Shown: one piece after another, positions 1 through 15,775 of the stretch
Numbering within the stretch: the first letter of the stretch is position 1
How the letters are laid out: each line of letters starts with the position of its first letter
From: Homarus americanus
Lineage: Eukaryota > Arthropoda > Malacostraca > Decapoda > Nephropidae
Direction: 5' to 3'
DNA: 64,000 nt
Assembly: GCF_018991925.1 (NCBI RefSeq)
Contig: NW_024722158.1
Location: 4,863,275 to 4,927,274, forward strand
Notes under the pieces: model-generated
What the model was told of the DNA's origin: nothing
What the model saw: only the letters and a program-made list of their open reading frames with translations
The model's database searches: none
Program-made: the position numbers and the translations under genes

Positions 1-98
1 CCCGGAGGTGGTTCAAGGTGCTGGAGATAAGACCTGGAGGTGGTTCAAGGTGCTGGAAATAAGACCTGGAGGTGGTTCAAGGTGCTGGAGATAAGACC
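1..98. repeat. 32-bp tandem repeat, three copies at window edge
   Basis: Three near-identical 32-bp units, each containing GGAGGTGGTTCAAGGTGCTG followed by GAGATAAGACC (GAAATAAGACC in the middle unit). The array begins at base 1, so it probably continues outside the window. Units differ at one or two positions. No coding role is seen. Confidence 0.9.
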
Positions 99-2601
<2,503 letters not shown>

Positions 2602-2610
2602 TATAAAGAA

Positions 2611-2662
2611 GAAAACACCCTGAAGATGTGAATTACGAAAGCGCTGGGAACTTGTGGTTTTC
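2611..2662 (+). ncRNA. hammerhead-ribozyme-like (degenerate) segment
   Basis: Seen: CTGAAGA at 2620-2626 fits the hammerhead core CUGANGA, and GAAA at 2637-2640 fits the second core box. Between them GTG...TAC can form a short helix II (one G-U pair). GAAA runs into the palindrome AGCGCT (2640-2645), which could serve as a minimal helix III by dimer pairing. The outer strands GAAAA+CAC (2611-2618) and GTG+G+TTTTC (2654-2662) can form helix I with one bulged G. Known: small type I hammerheads with tiny helix III occur in Penelope-like retroelements. Problem: the base after AGCGCT is G, and G at the cleavage position (H17) is not tolerated, so this copy is probably inactive. A chance match remains possible. 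Confidence 0.35.
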
Positions 2663-2717
2663 TTCTTCCTTGTGGTTATCAGCATATACCTGATCACGGC
2701 ACCTACAGTGATTTACT

Positions 2718-5873
<3,156 letters not shown>

Positions 5874-5875
5874 TA

Positions 5876-5898
5876 CAGTCAACCCTCACTTCACGCGG
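5876..5898 (+). repeat. Tigger left terminal inverted repeat
   Basis: Starts CAGTCAACCCTCACTTCACG. It pairs with the right end over 23 positions with a single C/T difference (TTCACGCGG on the left, TTTACGCGG on the right complement). Confidence 0.95.
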
Positions 5899-6311
5899 TC
5901 CCACATTCCGCGTTTCCATGTTTACGCGGTGCCCCGCCGGAACCCAGGATGCTCACATTCCGCGGTGCGTGTACCCCTTTACGCGGAGTGTCCGGCTAGA
6001 CGCTATTTTTAGATTCGCCCCACCCGCCTGTTCCCGCCTCCTCCCTCCTCTGCCTCCGCCTGGCCAAGCCGCGCGGTAAGGTTGCGCAGTGCATGTCTCT
6101 GTTGCGTTATCACTGACGTCATATGACGTATCGGACTGTGATTGGCCATGCATCCCTACCTCCCTCCACTGCTAGCTGTAATTGGTTTAAAATAATATGA
6201 CGTGTCCACCCAGGGGAGGGAGGGAGGTAGGAAAGACGACGCTTGACCTAGCCGCGACAGTTTCATCCCTCCAGGCCACACCGTGTAATCGTGCATCCAT
6301 TGTTCTGTAAA
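5899..6311 (+). promoter_or_regulatory. Tigger 5' leader and presumed promoter
   Basis: More GC- and CpG-rich than the surrounding DNA. Repeated TTTACGCGG/CCGCG motifs occur within the first 120 bp, where transposase binding sites usually lie. No clear TATA box was found, so promoter assignment is by position only. Confidence 0.4.
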
Positions 6312-8201
6312 ATGGCTTCCGCCGGACCACCACCCCCAGAGAGAAACCTTTCCTTGCCTGGACCCAGCCGCCCTAAGCCCAAGAAGACACGACGTTCCTT
6401 GAGCTACGAGGTGAAGTACAAGGTCATCCAAGAGTTAGAGAAAGGAACAAGACAGGTTGATTTGGCGCGCCAGCATGGTGTGAACGAATCTACGATCCGG
6501 ACGATAAAGAAGGATGCAGCCAAGATAAAGGAGCACATGAAGATCATAAAGTCTACAGGTGCTTCTATGATCAAGTATTTTCACAACCAGGTGTTTCTCA
6601 AGACAGAAAAATTACTTGTGAGCTACTTGGTGCGTCAGGCGCGATGGAACATGGCGGTCGACACGCGCTCTGTTAAGGAGTATGCACGTGAACTGTATGC
6701 TGCATTGTCACGAAAGATGGGAATTACAGAGCCCAAACCCTTTAATGCTTCCTCTGGGTGGTTACAGAGGTTTAAGATGCGGAACAAGATCACCAATATA
6801 AACAGTGGTGGTGAAGAAGCCAGTGCTGACCGTGCTGCGGCTAGGGAATTTCCTCCGTCTTTACGCGAGATTATGGAGGAAGGACAGTACACCGACGACC
6901 AGGTGTTTAACATGGACGAATCTGGTCTTTTCAGGAAAAAGCTACCTTTCAAGACCTTCGTTGTGAAGAATGCCAGCAAGATTCGGGGCCGGAAGATGCA
7001 GGAGCGCATCACCGTCCTGTTTACCACCAATGCCTCCGGTACCTGTAAGCTCAAGTTATCGGTGATCCACACAGCCCGCAAGCCGCACGCCTACAAGAAC
7101 ATGGACATGACCAAGCTAAATGTCCACTGGCTGACCGCACGTAAGGCGTGGATGTTCTCTACACTGTCCCTCTCCTGGTTTGATGACTGTTTCATTCCCG
7201 ATGTAAAGAAATTCTGTGAGCAACAGAATGTGCCATTCAAGATTTTGTTGCTGCTGGACAACGCACCAGGACACTCGCCCCTACTGTTAGATCGTCACCC
7301 CAACGTAAAAGTGGTCTTCCTTCCTCCCAACACTACGTCTATATTACAGCCCATGGACCAAGAGTTAATCTGCAATGTAAAAGCTGCATTCTCAACAAAA
7401 AAATTCCAGCTCCTGAACGACTACACCAACACCAGGGAAGAGTTGCGTAACCTGAGTGACACCACCACAGATAGCAAGAGCGAAGAAGACGAGGATCAAC
7501 AGTTGGCAGAGCAAAAAATACTTTTCAAACAATTCTGGAGAATATTTAACATAAAGAAAGCTGTGGACTTCTTGGTGGAGGCATGGGATCAGCTGTCTGT
7601 AGCAACTGTTCGTCACGCATGGAGACATGTGCTGCAAGGCATTCCGGGCGTAAGGCAGAGTCAATCTGTGACTGGTGAGGTTCAGACTGTTACAGTAGCA
7701 GTGGACCTTGCGAGAGAAGCTGTGCAGAGTGTTACAGCTGCAGGCTTCTCCGAGACCACCAACGACGACATCCTGGAGGTGATAAGGGATCCTGATGTGA
7801 CTACCGACGAGATGGTAGATGATGATGACGTCAGTGAAGAGGCAGGTGGTGCGTCATCCCAAGAAGAACACCGCTTATCCCACAGTAATGTTAGGGGTGC
7901 CATCGAGTGTGTCGAGAAAATCAAGCTCCTCCTTTCCGACGACCATGACACAAACAGGTATGAAATCGTCACTACCCAGCTGTTGCAGACTATGGAGCCC
8001 TACTTCAAGTTTTATCACGATAACATAAACACCAGCCGTCAGCAAAGCATAACAGAGTTCTTCGCCCGCAACCCACCACAGCCAGTCCAAGCCAGTGATA
8101 GTGACAGAGGTAGAGACAGTGAAGATGACTTTGAGGGATTTGTGAGGGAGGCCCTGACAAGTGTGGATGACAGTGATGGTGACTCACCTGAGGGCCAGTA
8201 G
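6312..8201 (+). CDS. Tigger-type transposase (CENP-B/jerky-like, DDD catalytic triad), 629 aa
   Basis: Encodes the transposase expected to cut and reinsert the surrounding element. ATG 6312 is chosen because it has an A at -3 and G at +4; the frame is open a further 7 codons upstream, but only from a GTG at 6291. Domains in order: a Pro/Lys-rich N-terminus; a CENP-B-type helix-turn-helix at about residues 25-75 (RRSLSYEVKYKVIQELEKG, then VDLARQHGVNESTIRTIKK); a second Tc5/CENP-B-type DNA-binding domain at about 90-165 ending SSGWLQRFKMRNKI; and the DDE_1-type catalytic core. Catalytic aspartates are D202 in NMDESG, D316 in LLLDNAPGH and D349 in ILQPMDQ, so the last spacing has 32 intervening residues. 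The C-terminal third is acidic (VDDDDVSEE, DSEDDFEGF). No frameshift or stop interrupts it. Pogo-group domestication (CENP-B, JRK, POGK) is known, but the intact terminal repeats argue for a transposon here. Confidence 0.96.
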   Translation: MASAGPPPPERNLSLPGPSRPKPKKTRRSLSYEVKYKVIQELEKGTRQVDLARQHGVNESTIRTIKKDAAKIKEHMKIIKSTGASMIKYFHNQVFLKTEKLLVSYLVRQARWNMAVDTRSVKEYARELYAALSRKMGITEPKPFNASSGWLQRFKMRNKITNINSGGEEASADRAAAREFPPSLREIMEEGQYTDDQVFNMDESGLFRKKLPFKTFVVKNASKIRGRKMQERITVLFTTNASGTCKLKLSVIHTARKPHAYKNMDMTKLNVHWLTARKAWMFSTLSLSWFDDCFIPDVKKFCEQQNVPFKILLLLDNAPGHSPLLLDRHPNVKVVFLPPNTTSILQPMDQELICNVKAAFSTKKFQLLNDYTNTREELRNLSDTTTDSKSEEDEDQQLAEQKILFKQFWRIFNIKKAVDFLVEAWDQLSVATVRHAWRHVLQGIPGVRQSQSVTGEVQTVTVAVDLAREAVQSVTAAGFSETTNDDILEVIRDPDVTTDEMVDDDDVSEEAGGASSQEEHRLSHSNVRGAIECVEKIKLLLSDDHDTNRYEIVTTQLLQTMEPYFKFYHDNINTSRQQSITEFFARNPPQPVQASDSDRGRDSEDDFEGFVREALTSVDDSDGDSPEGQ

Positions 8202-8272
8202 CCTGCCCTCTGCCTCGGAACCAGCCTCCATCCCCGTACGCCGACCCATCTCTTCTACTAACGTAAGTGTTC

Positions 8273-8346
8273 AACCTAACTTTTAGTTTTCCTAACCTAA
8301 CCTTTATTTTTCCTAACTTACCCTTTATTCTTCCTAACCTAACCTC
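8273..8346 (+). repeat. TTCCTAACCTAACCTTTATT-type repeat in Tigger 3' region
   Basis: Three to four imperfect units of about 20 bp built on CCTAACCTAACC, located between the transposase stop and the right terminal repeat. They resemble the CCTAA arrays found elsewhere in the window. Confidence 0.8.
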
Positions 8347-8532
8347 TTCTATATTACTTGTGTGTGCATACCATCATAAAGTTAAGATAAAATTTTTACT
8401 ACAACATAGTTGTGTGTCGTCAAAAAGTGGAATTTGGGGATCGGCCCGGTCTCTATTTCAATTAATCCCATATGTTATGTTGTTCACTTTACGCGTTTCT
8501 CACTTTCCGCGGTACCCTGTGGGTTATATTAA

Positions 8533-8555
8533 CCGCGTAAAGTGAGGGTTGACTG
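8533..8555 (-). repeat. Tigger right terminal inverted repeat
   Basis: Ends AGTGAGGGTTGACTG, immediately followed by TA. Reverse complement of the left terminal repeat with one mismatch. Confidence 0.95.
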
Positions 8556-8729
8556 TACTGTATTAATAATCTAAAACTGTTTGTGACAAATGTGTAATTT
8601 TTTGTTTGTACTGTACAGTACTTTTTGGATTTTAATATTTAACATTACCCTGCAAATAACATATGTATTCTCTGTAGATATTATTAATTTTACCTTGCAA
8701 ATAACATAAGAGGCCTACACTGTACTGTA

Positions 8730-9350
8730 TAGCAACAAGAAGCATTGGAACAACAAGGTCTTGACTTCTCATCCCAGGGAGGAGAGGCCTACAATACAAT
8801 ATTTAGCCTCAAGGAGATGGAGTCTGCTCTTTTCTACAGTGTGGATACATCCCCAGGTCTTGATAACATCCTTTATGCTATGTTAAGGCACATTGGGATG
8901 CAGTCCAAGCAGTTTCTGCTGGAACTGTTTTCCCATGTGTGACAGGAGGAGAGGCTGCCTCCTACGTGGAAACCTACTGTGGTCATCCCATTCTTTAGGC
9001 CTGGGAAGGACCATTCTCCTCCACTGAACTTTAGATAAATCTCCCTGACTTCGTGCAACTGTAGTTTTAAAATGAATGGTCAATGTAAGACTGATACTTT
9101 ATTTGGAACGTGGTTCAACCATATATCACCATCCCAATTTGGGTTCCAAAAAATGCACTCAGAGGTGTGTTGAGCATATGCCATGGAACATCATCATGAC
9201 AGTATTTTTCGATATAGAAAAAGCATATGCTACAGCCTGGAGGTTTGGGATTTTAAAAGAGTTACGTCACTGCAAACTCTGAGAACGGAAGCCCCATTTC
9301 CTTAAATCATTTATGGCAAACTATGTTTTCTGGGTGAGAGTGGGTAAGTG
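8730..9350 (+). pseudogene. jockey-like LINE reverse transcriptase relic (frameshifted)
   Basis: Translation in shifting frames gives recognisable non-LTR reverse transcriptase pieces in the right order: SPGLDNILYAMLRHIG (family pattern SPG.D.I.Y..L), then EERLPPTWKP.VVIPFFRPGK (pattern P..WK...I.P..KPGK), a piece resembling NFRPISLTSC with a stop in place of the proline, SQFGFQK, and FFDIEKAYATAW (pattern F.D.EKAYDT.W, with the second Asp changed to Ala). Stops and at least three frameshifts lie between them. The endonuclease and the FADD-bearing half are missing. The pattern is typical of jockey-type LINEs of arthropods, and the C-terminal fragments at 40.3 and 56.1 kb may come from the same family. 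Confidence 0.75.
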
Positions 9351-10549
9351 ACATTAATACACTATATTGATTACTATAGGTAATAATCTTCCTTTGTCTA
9401 CACACACACACGTACAAGAGTGAGTGACGAAGCCATAGAGAGAGGTACTGTAAGTGATATTACTGAGCTTGTGGTGATGGCTTTCTCACACCCTCACTAT
9501 CCTACCTTACCCTCACCACCATACCTCACCACCATCCTTACACCATAAATTAGGAAATAAAATGAAGTATATCCACCATACAGTACAGATATAATGTTTC
9601 AGTTAAGTAAGTTTACATAAGTTTGCGAGAGAGTGAAGCCCCACAACACAGTCGGCAGGTGTGGTATGGTGCTGCATTTGTCTAGTATTGTTGTGGCCAG
9701 GTGGTGGTGTGTGTGTGTGTTTTATGTGCTGACAACCTTAGAGGTGTCAGAGGACCCACGTAAAGTGATGACTGGTGGCTCATGTATATATTTTGTGACA
9801 CGTTAAACAAAGGACACTTTGTAATACAGTATGCTTAAAAAAATATGGCCACTTAGTGAGTAATGTTACTAGACCTTGTGAATACTGAACATATTTATAA
9901 TAAGATATTTGTGAGTTTGTGTCACTGAACGATGAGTGCTAACTTTTAACAGAGTAAATATTTTTCTTTTTATTAACATAAAACCGGACTTCTTGCAATA
10001 ATACTTTACATTCTTTGAACAAAAAACACTGGTATGAAACATGTACAGTACTTTTTCTTTGTTCTATGATGATAGTCAGTTATAAACAATAAAGTGGACA
10101 CACCTAGTGACATTCTCCTGTGAGGTGAGCTCATTAATTAGTTCCTGTCAGGTGAGCAGTGACCACCGCCAGGCTGCCTCACCCACACACAACACTTCAT
10201 AGTCTTTTAATTCCACTCTCATTAATCTGGTCTGCTAATTGGTCATCTCTCAGTCTTAAGTCTTTGATGAAATTAATACTTTAAAAGGTCATTCAACCTC
10301 ATCATACGAGTTTACTGTATGTACGTATGTGTACACTAGTAGGGGACAAAGGGAAACAGGAAATAGTGATGACGAGGAGTTAGTAATACCTTATATACAA
10401 GACCACAAGACTCCAAGTACAATTTCCTGTTTCCTTTAACTGTGACACACACACACACACACACGCCAAGATAAGAGGAAATGCTCTCTATAATAAAAAC
10501 AAATATGTCTGTTCTTACCAGTTACCACCCCTCCCAGACACTGTTGCCA
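9351..10549. other. gene-free stretch
   Basis: Short (CA)n/(GT)n tracts (9405, 9704, 10448) and a GTACAGTACT motif at about 10045. No coding signal seen. Confidence 0.55.
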
Positions 10550-10559
10550 ACCACCTACC

Positions 10560-10690
10560 CAAACACTATTACCAGACAAAAAATATTGTTACCAGACAAA
10601 AAATAATACTGTTCCCAGATTAAAAAAAACTGTTCAAAGAAAAAAAAGTTACCAAACAAAAAATACTGTTACCAGACAAAAAAAAATAAT
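10560..10690 (+). repeat. degenerate ACCAGACAAAAAATACTGTT minisatellite
   Basis: About five imperfect copies of a 20-28 bp A-rich unit (ACCAGACAAAAAATA plus CTGTT). Confidence 0.75.
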
Positions 10691-10756
10691 CAGCAGTCAA
10701 GGGGAAGTTAACACGAGGATTACATAAGCAAGAGGAATCCTGGCGAGGCTTCCACC

Positions 10757-10802
10757 ATGAGGTTTCCACCCATCTTCCTGAAGGGTCGACCCAGGATTAT
10801 TG
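10757..10802 (+). CDS. candidate first coding exon (MRFPPIFLKGRPRII-G)
   Basis: Seen: CCACCATGAGG is a strong start context, followed by 15 codons reading MRFPPIFLKGRPRII and a consensus splice donor G|GTGAGTAC at 10803. The exon would end in phase 1. The Kozak-to-donor arrangement is better than most open stretches here, but the segment is too short to recognise a product and no matching acceptor exon is certain. It could be chance. Confidence 0.3.
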
Positions 10803-10839
10803 GTGAGTACTCGATATGTATCCTTAACACGGGTTACCT

Positions 10840-10992
10840 GAAGATTAGACACCCCCAGCTTCTTTCACATGAAGATTAGACACCCCCAGCTTCTTTCACA
10901 TGAAGATTAGACACCCCCAGCTTCTTTCACATGAAGATTAGACACCCCAGCTTTTATCACCCGAAGATTAGACATCCCAGCCAAGTTAAGTA
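10840..10992 (+). repeat. 31-bp tandem repeat GAAGATTAGACACCCCCAGC...
   Basis: Four to five copies of a 31-bp unit beginning GAAGATTAGACACCCCCAGC and continuing TTCTTTCACAT. The later copies are slightly shortened. It is followed by TTAAGTAAGGT-type repeats. The same GAAGATTAGACACCCC core recurs singly at many other sites in the window, usually beside CCTAA repeats. Confidence 0.9.
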
Positions 10993-11103
10993 AGGTGGGT
11001 TAAGTAAAGTTGGGTTAAGTAAGGTTGGATTGTATTAGGTCAAGCAAATTTTGGTTGGTATCATGATAATGTGATAGAATAGGAAAGACACCATGGTAGT
11101 TAA

Positions 11104-11128
11104 TCACACACACACACACACACACACA
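11104..11128. repeat. (CA)n microsatellite
   Basis: Short uninterrupted CA tract. Confidence 0.9.
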
Positions 11129-11129
11129 C

Positions 11130-12600
11130 CAAGAGACCCTAGGTGGCGGCAACCATCACCTGGGCAGCACCACAATAATGGCACAAGGCCACCTGATCCT
11201 CCCCACCATTACTCCCATAGTGTCGTGGGTCTTAATGGTCTTAATGGGGAGCCACAGGTGGTGTTAGTCAGGTAGAGGAGACCCACACATACACACTTAT
11301 GAGGGCGAGAACGAGACGAGACGAGGGCGAGGACAAGGAGCTGGTCTCTGTGTATACAAGTTTGGGTCATCAGCCACCACCACCAATGTCTTTCTTGTTA
11401 CAACGAAAGAAAAATAATTATTCTTTTTAGTTTTTGTTGTTTGTGGACACGGAAACACCGCCTCTCGATAGATGACGTCACACCTCTTGACGTCAAAACG
11501 CCCGCCTCCCGATTGATGACGTCAACACCTCATTACGAACTGGTATTTAGTGTTTGTATGTGACATCCACACTACGTACTATAAATTAACCCGGTGTCAC
11601 ATATAACCATAAAAAACGGTAATACACGAATTAAAAAACGTGAAATGGCCGTCATTACGAAACTCTGTTCCTTGTGTCTGGGTGTTACTGTTCCTTGTTC
11701 CTTATTTTAAAACAATGGATCATATAATTACTAATCGAGGACCACAGCAATGTCTCCTTAATAGAATAGAAGTAAACAAAACAAAGATATCAATACCTGT
11801 GACTGTTGTTGTAGTCGACCAAGTCAACACTCGCTATTTAAACGTCGAACACCTGAGGAAAACACCTGTTCCTTGCACCTGGTAGTGAGCAGGTAGGGAG
11901 GAGTTGGCTCTTTACACCATACTACTTATACACCTGTTCTACCTGCAATGAAAACACACATGTACTTATCGATATATTAACTTTCTTACTGATTTAAACA
12001 TTCATACAGTCCCGAAGAACATAACCAAAACATACAAAATCTCTGTTTTAATTGATTTGTTTTATTTATTGAAAAACCACGTGTAAGTATTATCTTGTAG
12101 TGAACTTGACCCCTGATCTTTGTAAACCTAAAACACAGCCGGTCTTGCGGTTGTCATGGTGTATATAAAGTGTAGTAAGAGTAAGAGTAATAGTAGTAGT
12201 AGTTGTAGTAGTATAAAGTGTGTTAAGTATGACCATTTGTAACTATTTCCGTTTTGGAGCTGTGTTGAGGACATACATACAAACATACAGGAGTAGTTAT
12301 TTACATACAGGCACCACTGACGTCAGCCACCACCAGTGTGTCATGACAAACAGAATTAACATAATAAAGTTAACAAGATAACAAAGTATAGCGCCAACGG
12401 TGTTAACTTAGTGCTGTTATGGGCGGAAATCAGCCTCAGGTCCCCCTCACGCCACAAGGGGCAGTAGATTACATTAATTATGTAAATGTAATTATGTTGG
12501 AATAAAATGTCAAATTATGATTATGATTCTGGTGTACAGCTGATTAATAGTGTTGTTAGAAGCAGGTGAGGGAGAGGATGCTGTCGGCAGTGACTCTGTT
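11130..12600. other. gene-free stretch
   Basis: Contains two related ATGACGTCA-type palindromic sequences (about 11472-11525, GATGACGTCA twice within 45 bp) and otherwise unique DNA. No frame longer than about 80 codons and no domain signature. Confidence 0.5.
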
Positions 12601-12639
12601 GGAGACAATATAAGGATGATGAAGGATGAAAAGATAGGG

Positions 12640-12896
12640 AAAGGGAAGGATGAGGAGAGGAAGGGAGGGGAGAGGAAGGGGAAGGATGAGGAGAGGAAGG
12701 GGAAGGATGAGGAGAGGAAGGGGATGGATGAGGGGAGGAAGGGGAAGGATGAGGAGAGGAAGGGGATGGATGAGGAGAGGAAGGGGAAGGATGAGGAGAG
12801 GAAGGGGAAGGGAGAGGAGAGGAAGGGGATGGATGAGGAGAGGAAGGGGAAGGGAGAGGAGAGGAAGGGGAAGGAAGAGGAGAGAAGGGGGAAATG
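12640..12896 (+). repeat. homopurine 21-bp minisatellite (GAGGAGAGGAAGGGGAAGGAT)n
   Basis: About 250 bp that is almost purely A and G on the plus strand, with a 21-bp period based on GAGGAGAGGAAGGGG plus AAGGAT or ATGGAT. Overlapping open frames on both strands (for example 12510-12998 minus) are repeat artefacts. Such tracts can adopt triplex DNA. Confidence 0.92.
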
Positions 12897-12899
12897 ATA

Positions 12900-14368
12900 A
12901 AAAGAAGAGCAAGGAAAGGAAGACAATATATATACATAGAACACAAAAAAACATGAAATACTGAAGATAATCAATTTGTAATAGTAATAACTTAACACAC
13001 TCTAAAAACCCGTTCAATCATAACATAACGCATTACTTCACCACCAGAGGCTTTTGTAATGTTTATCACCCACTTGGATGACGTTCCCTCTTCTCATTCA
13101 CCTCAACACAGACGTCAACAAACACATAAGATCTAACAGACACTGTAGAAAGCAGAAGTTCCTCTCTAAAATATCAAAACATCTTCACCATTGACAGTCA
13201 TGGGGAGGATTCTAGACCCCTTGATGTTGCTGAGATTCCAAGCCAAGAATATCGAGCAGTTTTAAACCCTTGATGTCCAGTTATTCCCGTCACGGTAAAG
13301 GTCTCCTCAGAGTCTTAGTCGAGTGTGTTATCATTCATCCTAGTGTGGGAGTCCTGCAGGTAATACCAATGTGGCTTTGGAGGTGAGAATGGTGATATCC
13401 GTGTCTGGTGTTGGTATTACTGGTCCCGCCTGAATGTGTTCCAGTAGGTTATCAACACGAAGATAGCATGGACACTGATGGACACGTGGGGAGAGAGGAT
13501 AGCGAACCCCTTACTGATAACAGGACTCTCTGATGGTATATGTTAGTCAGGCAGCGATAACCTATATATATAATATAATGATTGCCCCTTTTGTAACGAG
13601 GATGGCCACCCCCAAGGGCCACCTAGGCGTGAATTTGTTTAAGATGTAGAAGGTGTCACAACACAACACAACAACCACACCCTAAGTTAACGAGCTGCAT
13701 GACCCAGTGTCAAGGAATAGTCCGAATAGACCGGACAACTCGCCAACTGCACTAGCTAACCATTACCCCGGAATACGATCCGCAAATCGATTAACATCCA
13801 GGTTCCCAATTACTGCTGGGTAGACAGAGGCAAATGGCGTAAAGAAACTTGCCAATAGTTTCACCCTGACCATTACACCATGATAACATGGCTGAGATGA
13901 TGATGATAATGATAATATCTTATCTGAACTGACTGAATGATGTCTCTGTTGGTATTTTAATGTTGTAGAGCCAGAAATATTATACATTCAACCACATTCT
14001 ACCACGAGCCAGAGCCAGAAATAAAATACATTCTACCAGGAGCCAGAAGCATAATCATACAACAGACGGGGGGCTCAAGGGACGCGTTCACCTACACCAG
14101 GATTCTTGACGATTTCCCAGGAGTTCTTCACCTCAGCCCTGGACACCACACCCCTCACAGATTCCTACGGTAATATTTCCCCCTCAATGAGTATAAGAGC
14201 ACACACACGTCTAGTTACGAGAGAGTCTGGGTACAATTTCGACATCATTCTGGCAGCCATCTTCGTGTCGGGGTATTGAGAGGTGAGGTACTGTGATGTG
14301 CCTTCCTCTCCCTCCCCTTCGCCCCCACCCCACCAAGGTCCCCGTCTCTAAGTAATGGGAAAAATATT
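12900..14368. other. gene-free stretch
   Basis: Unique sequence with short direct repeats (AGCCAGAA...ATACATTCTACCA twice near 13970-14040). No gene recognised. Confidence 0.5.
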
Positions 14369-14372
14369 GCAG

Positions 14373-14393
14373 TTAGGTTAGGTTAGGTTAGGT
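14373..14393 (+). repeat. interstitial (TTAGG)n
   Basis: Four perfect TTAGG units, the arthropod telomeric pentamer, at an internal position. Confidence 0.9.
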
Positions 14394-14648
14394 GTACTTT
14401 TGAGAACTACATCAGTGACGTTGTTCACATCTACAGTTAAAGGGGAAATTTATCTCTTACGACCTTTAGTGGATGTGGGTGTACAGTAGTTCTCTCTCGT
14501 ATATAAAGTCACTCACGCCGTCCGCCCGCCTGCCTGACTGACTCATCCCATAAATAATAGCAGACACGCCGTCCTCACTCCCGCCCTCCAGACATCCTCT
14601 CAAAGAGTCTTTTTTTTTCCGTATGTCTAAAGCACAATATTGAAAAAT

Positions 14649-14720
14649 AACCTAACCTAACCTACCCTAACTCACCCTAACCTAACCTAACCTAACCTAC
14701 CCTAACTCACCCTAACCTAA
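14649..14720 (-). repeat. interstitial (CCTAA)n with CCTACCCTAACTCAC variants
   Basis: CCTAACCTAACC arrays alternate with a duplicated CCTACCCTAACTCAC block. On the minus strand this is TTAGG-type telomeric sequence. Confidence 0.9.
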
Positions 14721-15489
14721 CAAAATCAACAGTATAAACATATAAACACACTATATATATACTGTACACCTTAGCTACCTGACAAACACCAGTCAGAGGG
14801 AGGGGGGGAGGAAGAAATAACACTTAAGTTATCCCCTCGACCATAAATTGTCAACATTTATAAAGTGAAAACAAAAGTAGAGTATATAGTGTAGAGCCTA
14901 GTGATGTGATGTGTGTGTGTGTGTCCAGCAGGCAGAGGAAGGTTACACCGTCCATTAGCTCAACAGGGCCAAGCATCACTACACTATTTCACACCCACGT
15001 AAAACTCCTATATGGTTATACATCGTAATTTACATACAAATTAGAGAGACGAGGGGGTCTCATGCACCTGTAACACTATTGCCAAGCTATAACATTATAC
15101 AGTATTGGGGGCAAAGTTCATTTTAACACAGTTAGAACGGGAGTCCCAATACAATATTTACAAATTAAGCTTGTTAGTATCAGGTAATTTGGTTGGGGTT
15201 TAATTCTATGCATACGTTAAAACATGGCCAGGTGGTATTTTATGTGTGTTTGTAAAAGGATTCTGGGAGTTTAGATAAGGGTTAAGGTTTGTACACGGAG
15301 GATGTTGAGTTATGTGGGGCCTAGTGATGTTGGGAGCACCATTGTATTGGGCCCCATTAGGGTTAGAAGTCACTTTTAATGTTTTTTTAAGTTAGTTTGG
15401 GGGCCCAGTAAGACAAGGGCCTGTTAAGTCTCAGTTCATAACCTAACCCAACCTATACTAAACCACTGAAGAATAAAAACAATAGGCAC

Positions 15490-15491
<2 letters not shown>

Positions 15492-15530
<39 letters not shown>
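15492..15530. repeat. (GA)n microsatellite
   Basis: Uninterrupted AG tract of about 39 bp. Confidence 0.95.
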
Positions 15531-15533
<3 letters not shown>

Positions 15534-15775
15534 AAGAAAGACTGACTGAAAAAAATGCGAATGAAAAAAAAAAGAGAAAATGTTACACAGAAAAGCAAAA
15601 ACAACAACAAAGAATATTTCTTTCTTTCTCGTGGCCAAAGAAAAACAAAGTCCTTGGCATATAACCTGGAAGAGGAGGAGGTCATCGTCTCTGTGCTTCA
15701 AGGGACACAACGATGAAAACACTGGGTCGACTCCTACTGCGTTCCGTCAGCTACTGCAATAATATTACTTCGTCA

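Larger units (their letters stand above)
5876..8555 (+). mobile_element. Tigger (pogo-group, Tc1/mariner superfamily) DNA transposon, apparently complete
   Basis: A 2,680-bp element bounded by inverted repeats that begin CAGTCAACCCTCACT and end AGTGAGGGTTGACTG, matching over 23 bp with one mismatch. It is flanked on both sides by TA (5874-5875 and 8556-8557), the target duplication used by Tc1/mariner/pogo elements. It contains one long uninterrupted transposase frame. Subterminal ACGCGG/CCGCG motifs recur inside both ends. Size and structure fit the Tigger type, whose full-length members are about 2.4-2.8 kb. The intact frame and near-identical ends suggest a recent insertion. Whether it is active cannot be told from sequence alone. 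Confidence 0.95.

Noticed and set aside
6635..7081. 148-codon minus-strand frame inside the Tigger
   Set aside because: Shadow of the transposase gene on the opposite strand.
12510..13017. Several overlapping open frames of 100-160 codons on both strands
   Set aside because: They only follow the homopurine 21-bp minisatellite. Translations are low-complexity (PFLSSSIPFL, RKGKDEE), and every frame is open because the unit lacks stops.
14649..14720. A true telomere or chromosome end
   Set aside because: CCTAA/TTAGG arrays are short, interrupted and scattered in both orientations through the window, so they are interstitial.
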